5,320 bases of DNA from Acidobacteriota bacterium (GTDB lineage Bacteria > Acidobacteriota > Vicinamibacteria > Vicinamibacterales > Vicinamibacteraceae): the NCBI GenBank assembly GCA_023427865.1, contig JAEYZV010000577.1, positions 1 through 5,320 on the forward strand, in the 5' to 3' direction. A model generated the notes under the pieces. The model saw only the letters and a list, made by a program, of their open reading frames with translations, did not search any database and was not told the origin of the DNA. Positions within the stretch are counted from its first letter, which is position 1, and each line of letters starts with the position of its first letter. The position numbers and the translations under genes were made by a program. Below are positions 4,427 to 5,320 of this stretch, one piece after another.

Positions 4427-5320
4427 CTACGCTCTCTCCGGTACCGCTCGCCCGTCGGCCGTCTCGGTCTCGGGCGCGGCCTTGTCGGTGAACAGGACGG
4501 CAAACAGCAGCAGGACCACGAACGCCGCGGCGGCGGGCACCACCCAGATCGCCGCCCAGTCGTGCGGCGGCAGGCCCTCGACGACGTTGGCGTCGACCAC
4601 CGGACCGAAGACGAGCGAGCCGATGAACATGCCGAGGCCGAGCGTGACGAAGGCGATGAAGCCCTGCGCAGCACTGCGCAGGTGCTGCGGCGCGCGCTTG
4701 TCCACGTAGATCTGTCCGGTCACGAAGAAGAAGTCGTAGCAGATGCCGTGCAGCAGGATGCCGACGTAGAGCATCCACATGCCGGATCCTGCGTCGCCGA
4801 GCGCGAACAGCGCGTACCGGATCGTCCACGCCAGCATGCCGATCATCATCATCCACTTCACGCCCAGCCGCACGAAGAAGAACGGCATCAGCAGCATGAA
4901 GCCGATCTCGGACCACTGCCCGAGCGTCATCTTGCCCGCGACGTTGGGCACGCCGATCTCGCTGAGGAACGTGCCCGCGAGGCCGTAGTAGAACTGGAGT
5001 GGGATGCAGATGAGGAACGAGCCGATCACGAAGATCGCAAACGAGCGCTCCTTCATCAGCGCGAGGGCGTCGAGTCCGAGGATGTCGCGCATGGTCACGG
5101 CGCCTTCGGTCTTCGCCGGCGGCGTATGCGGCAGGACGAAGCTGTAGAGGCCGAGCCCGATGGAGGCTGCCGCTGCCGTCTGGAACATGCCGGCACTCGT
5201 GCCGAACCCGAGCACGGTGATCACGTAACCGGCGACGATCCAGCCGATGGTGCCGAGCACGCGCACGCCCGGGAACTCCTTGCCGGGGTCGGTCATCTGG
5301 CGGAACGACAGCGAGTTGGC
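4427..5320 (-). CDS. MFS transporter, nucleoside:H+ symporter type, C-terminal part (5' end outside window)
   Basis: The reading frame is open to the window edge, giving 297 visible residues. The ATG at 5294-5296 is internal, because the codons above it continue the conserved stretch (ANSLSFRQ before MTDPGKEFP). The protein resembles the NupG/XapB family, which import nucleosides with protons across the inner membrane. Supporting motifs are FPGVRVLGTIGWI at 16-28 and YVDKRAPQHLRSAAQG at 205-220, both with close counterparts in NupG. Eight hydrophobic segments are visible, at about 21-39, 45-63, 93-112, 137-152, 157-174, 182-200, 218-240 and 257-277. A 12-helix protein of about 410 residues would therefore lack about four helices here. 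The tail after 278 is short, acidic and cytoplasmic. Substrate is uncertain: many members of this superfamily in environmental bacteria are annotated only as MFS and may carry other solutes. Its stop abuts the octamer array. Confidence 0.88.
   Translation of the reverse strand, partial: ANSLSFRQMTDPGKEFPGVRVLGTIGWIVAGYVITVLGFGTSAGMFQTAAAASIGLGLYSFVLPHTPPAKTEGAVTMRDILGLDALALMKERSFAIFVIGSFLICIPLQFYYGLAGTFLSEIGVPNVAGKMTLGQWSEIGFMLLMPFFFVRLGVKWMMMIGMLAWTIRYALFALGDAGSGMWMLYVGILLHGICYDFFFVTGQIYVDKRAPQHLRSAAQGFIAFVTLGLGMFIGSLVFGPVVDANVVEGLPPHDWAAIWVVPAAAAFVVLLLFAVLFTDKAAPETETADGRAVPERA

Noticed and set aside
4329..4916. Minus-strand open frame overlapping the transporter and the octamer repeats
   Set aside because: It is out of frame with the transporter, Arg-rich, and its C-terminus is simply translated repeat sequence.
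4427..5296. Truncated or degenerate transporter starting at the ATG at 5294-5296
   Set aside because: The codons from 5297 to the window edge stay open and continue the conserved family sequence, so the gene is only cut by the window.

Overview
The window is a GC-rich bacterial chromosomal segment in which every gene I can support lies on the minus strand. The GC content, the Tat-exported sugar isomerase-like protein, the nucleoside-type MFS carrier and the very short tandem repeats between genes suggest a soil-type Gram-negative lineage. My best guess is Acidobacteriota (Vicinamibacteria-like). That is an inference from style; there is no rRNA or other marker here to prove it.

In the direction of transcription (high to low coordinates) the layout is as follows. 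First comes the C-terminal two thirds or more of a nucleoside:H+ symporter-type MFS transporter, cut by the window edge (5320-4427). Next is a 115-bp gap almost filled by an AT-rich array of 8-bp units arranged as a long inverted repeat. Then comes a stand-alone HipA-like kinase (4311-3535), overlapped by 23 bp and probably translationally coupled to a DUF3037-family protein (3557-3144). A 216-bp gap holds a weak promoter candidate and short repeats. It is followed by a small predicted lipoprotein (2927-2373), a group I (NifS/IscS-like) cysteine desulfurase starting at GTG (2277-1129), a gap with an array of 7-bp repeats around a GC-rich hairpin, and finally a Tat-signal TIM-barrel sugar phosphate isomerase/epimerase-like protein (1000-32).

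The genes do not form one pathway. The only tight functional unit is the HipA-like kinase plus DUF3037 pair. The cysteine desulfurase has no scaffold or regulator gene beside it here, and the sugar isomerase-like protein and the transporter look like separate catabolic or uptake genes.

The least explained material is intergenic. Two unrelated short-unit repeat arrays (7 bp and 8 bp) each begin within 1-2 bases of the stop codon of the gene before them. Two small hairpins with the same stem and a shared loop core follow the two last genes. No rRNA, tRNA, CRISPR array, insertion sequence or transposase is visible, and there is no gene-free stretch longer than 216 bp.
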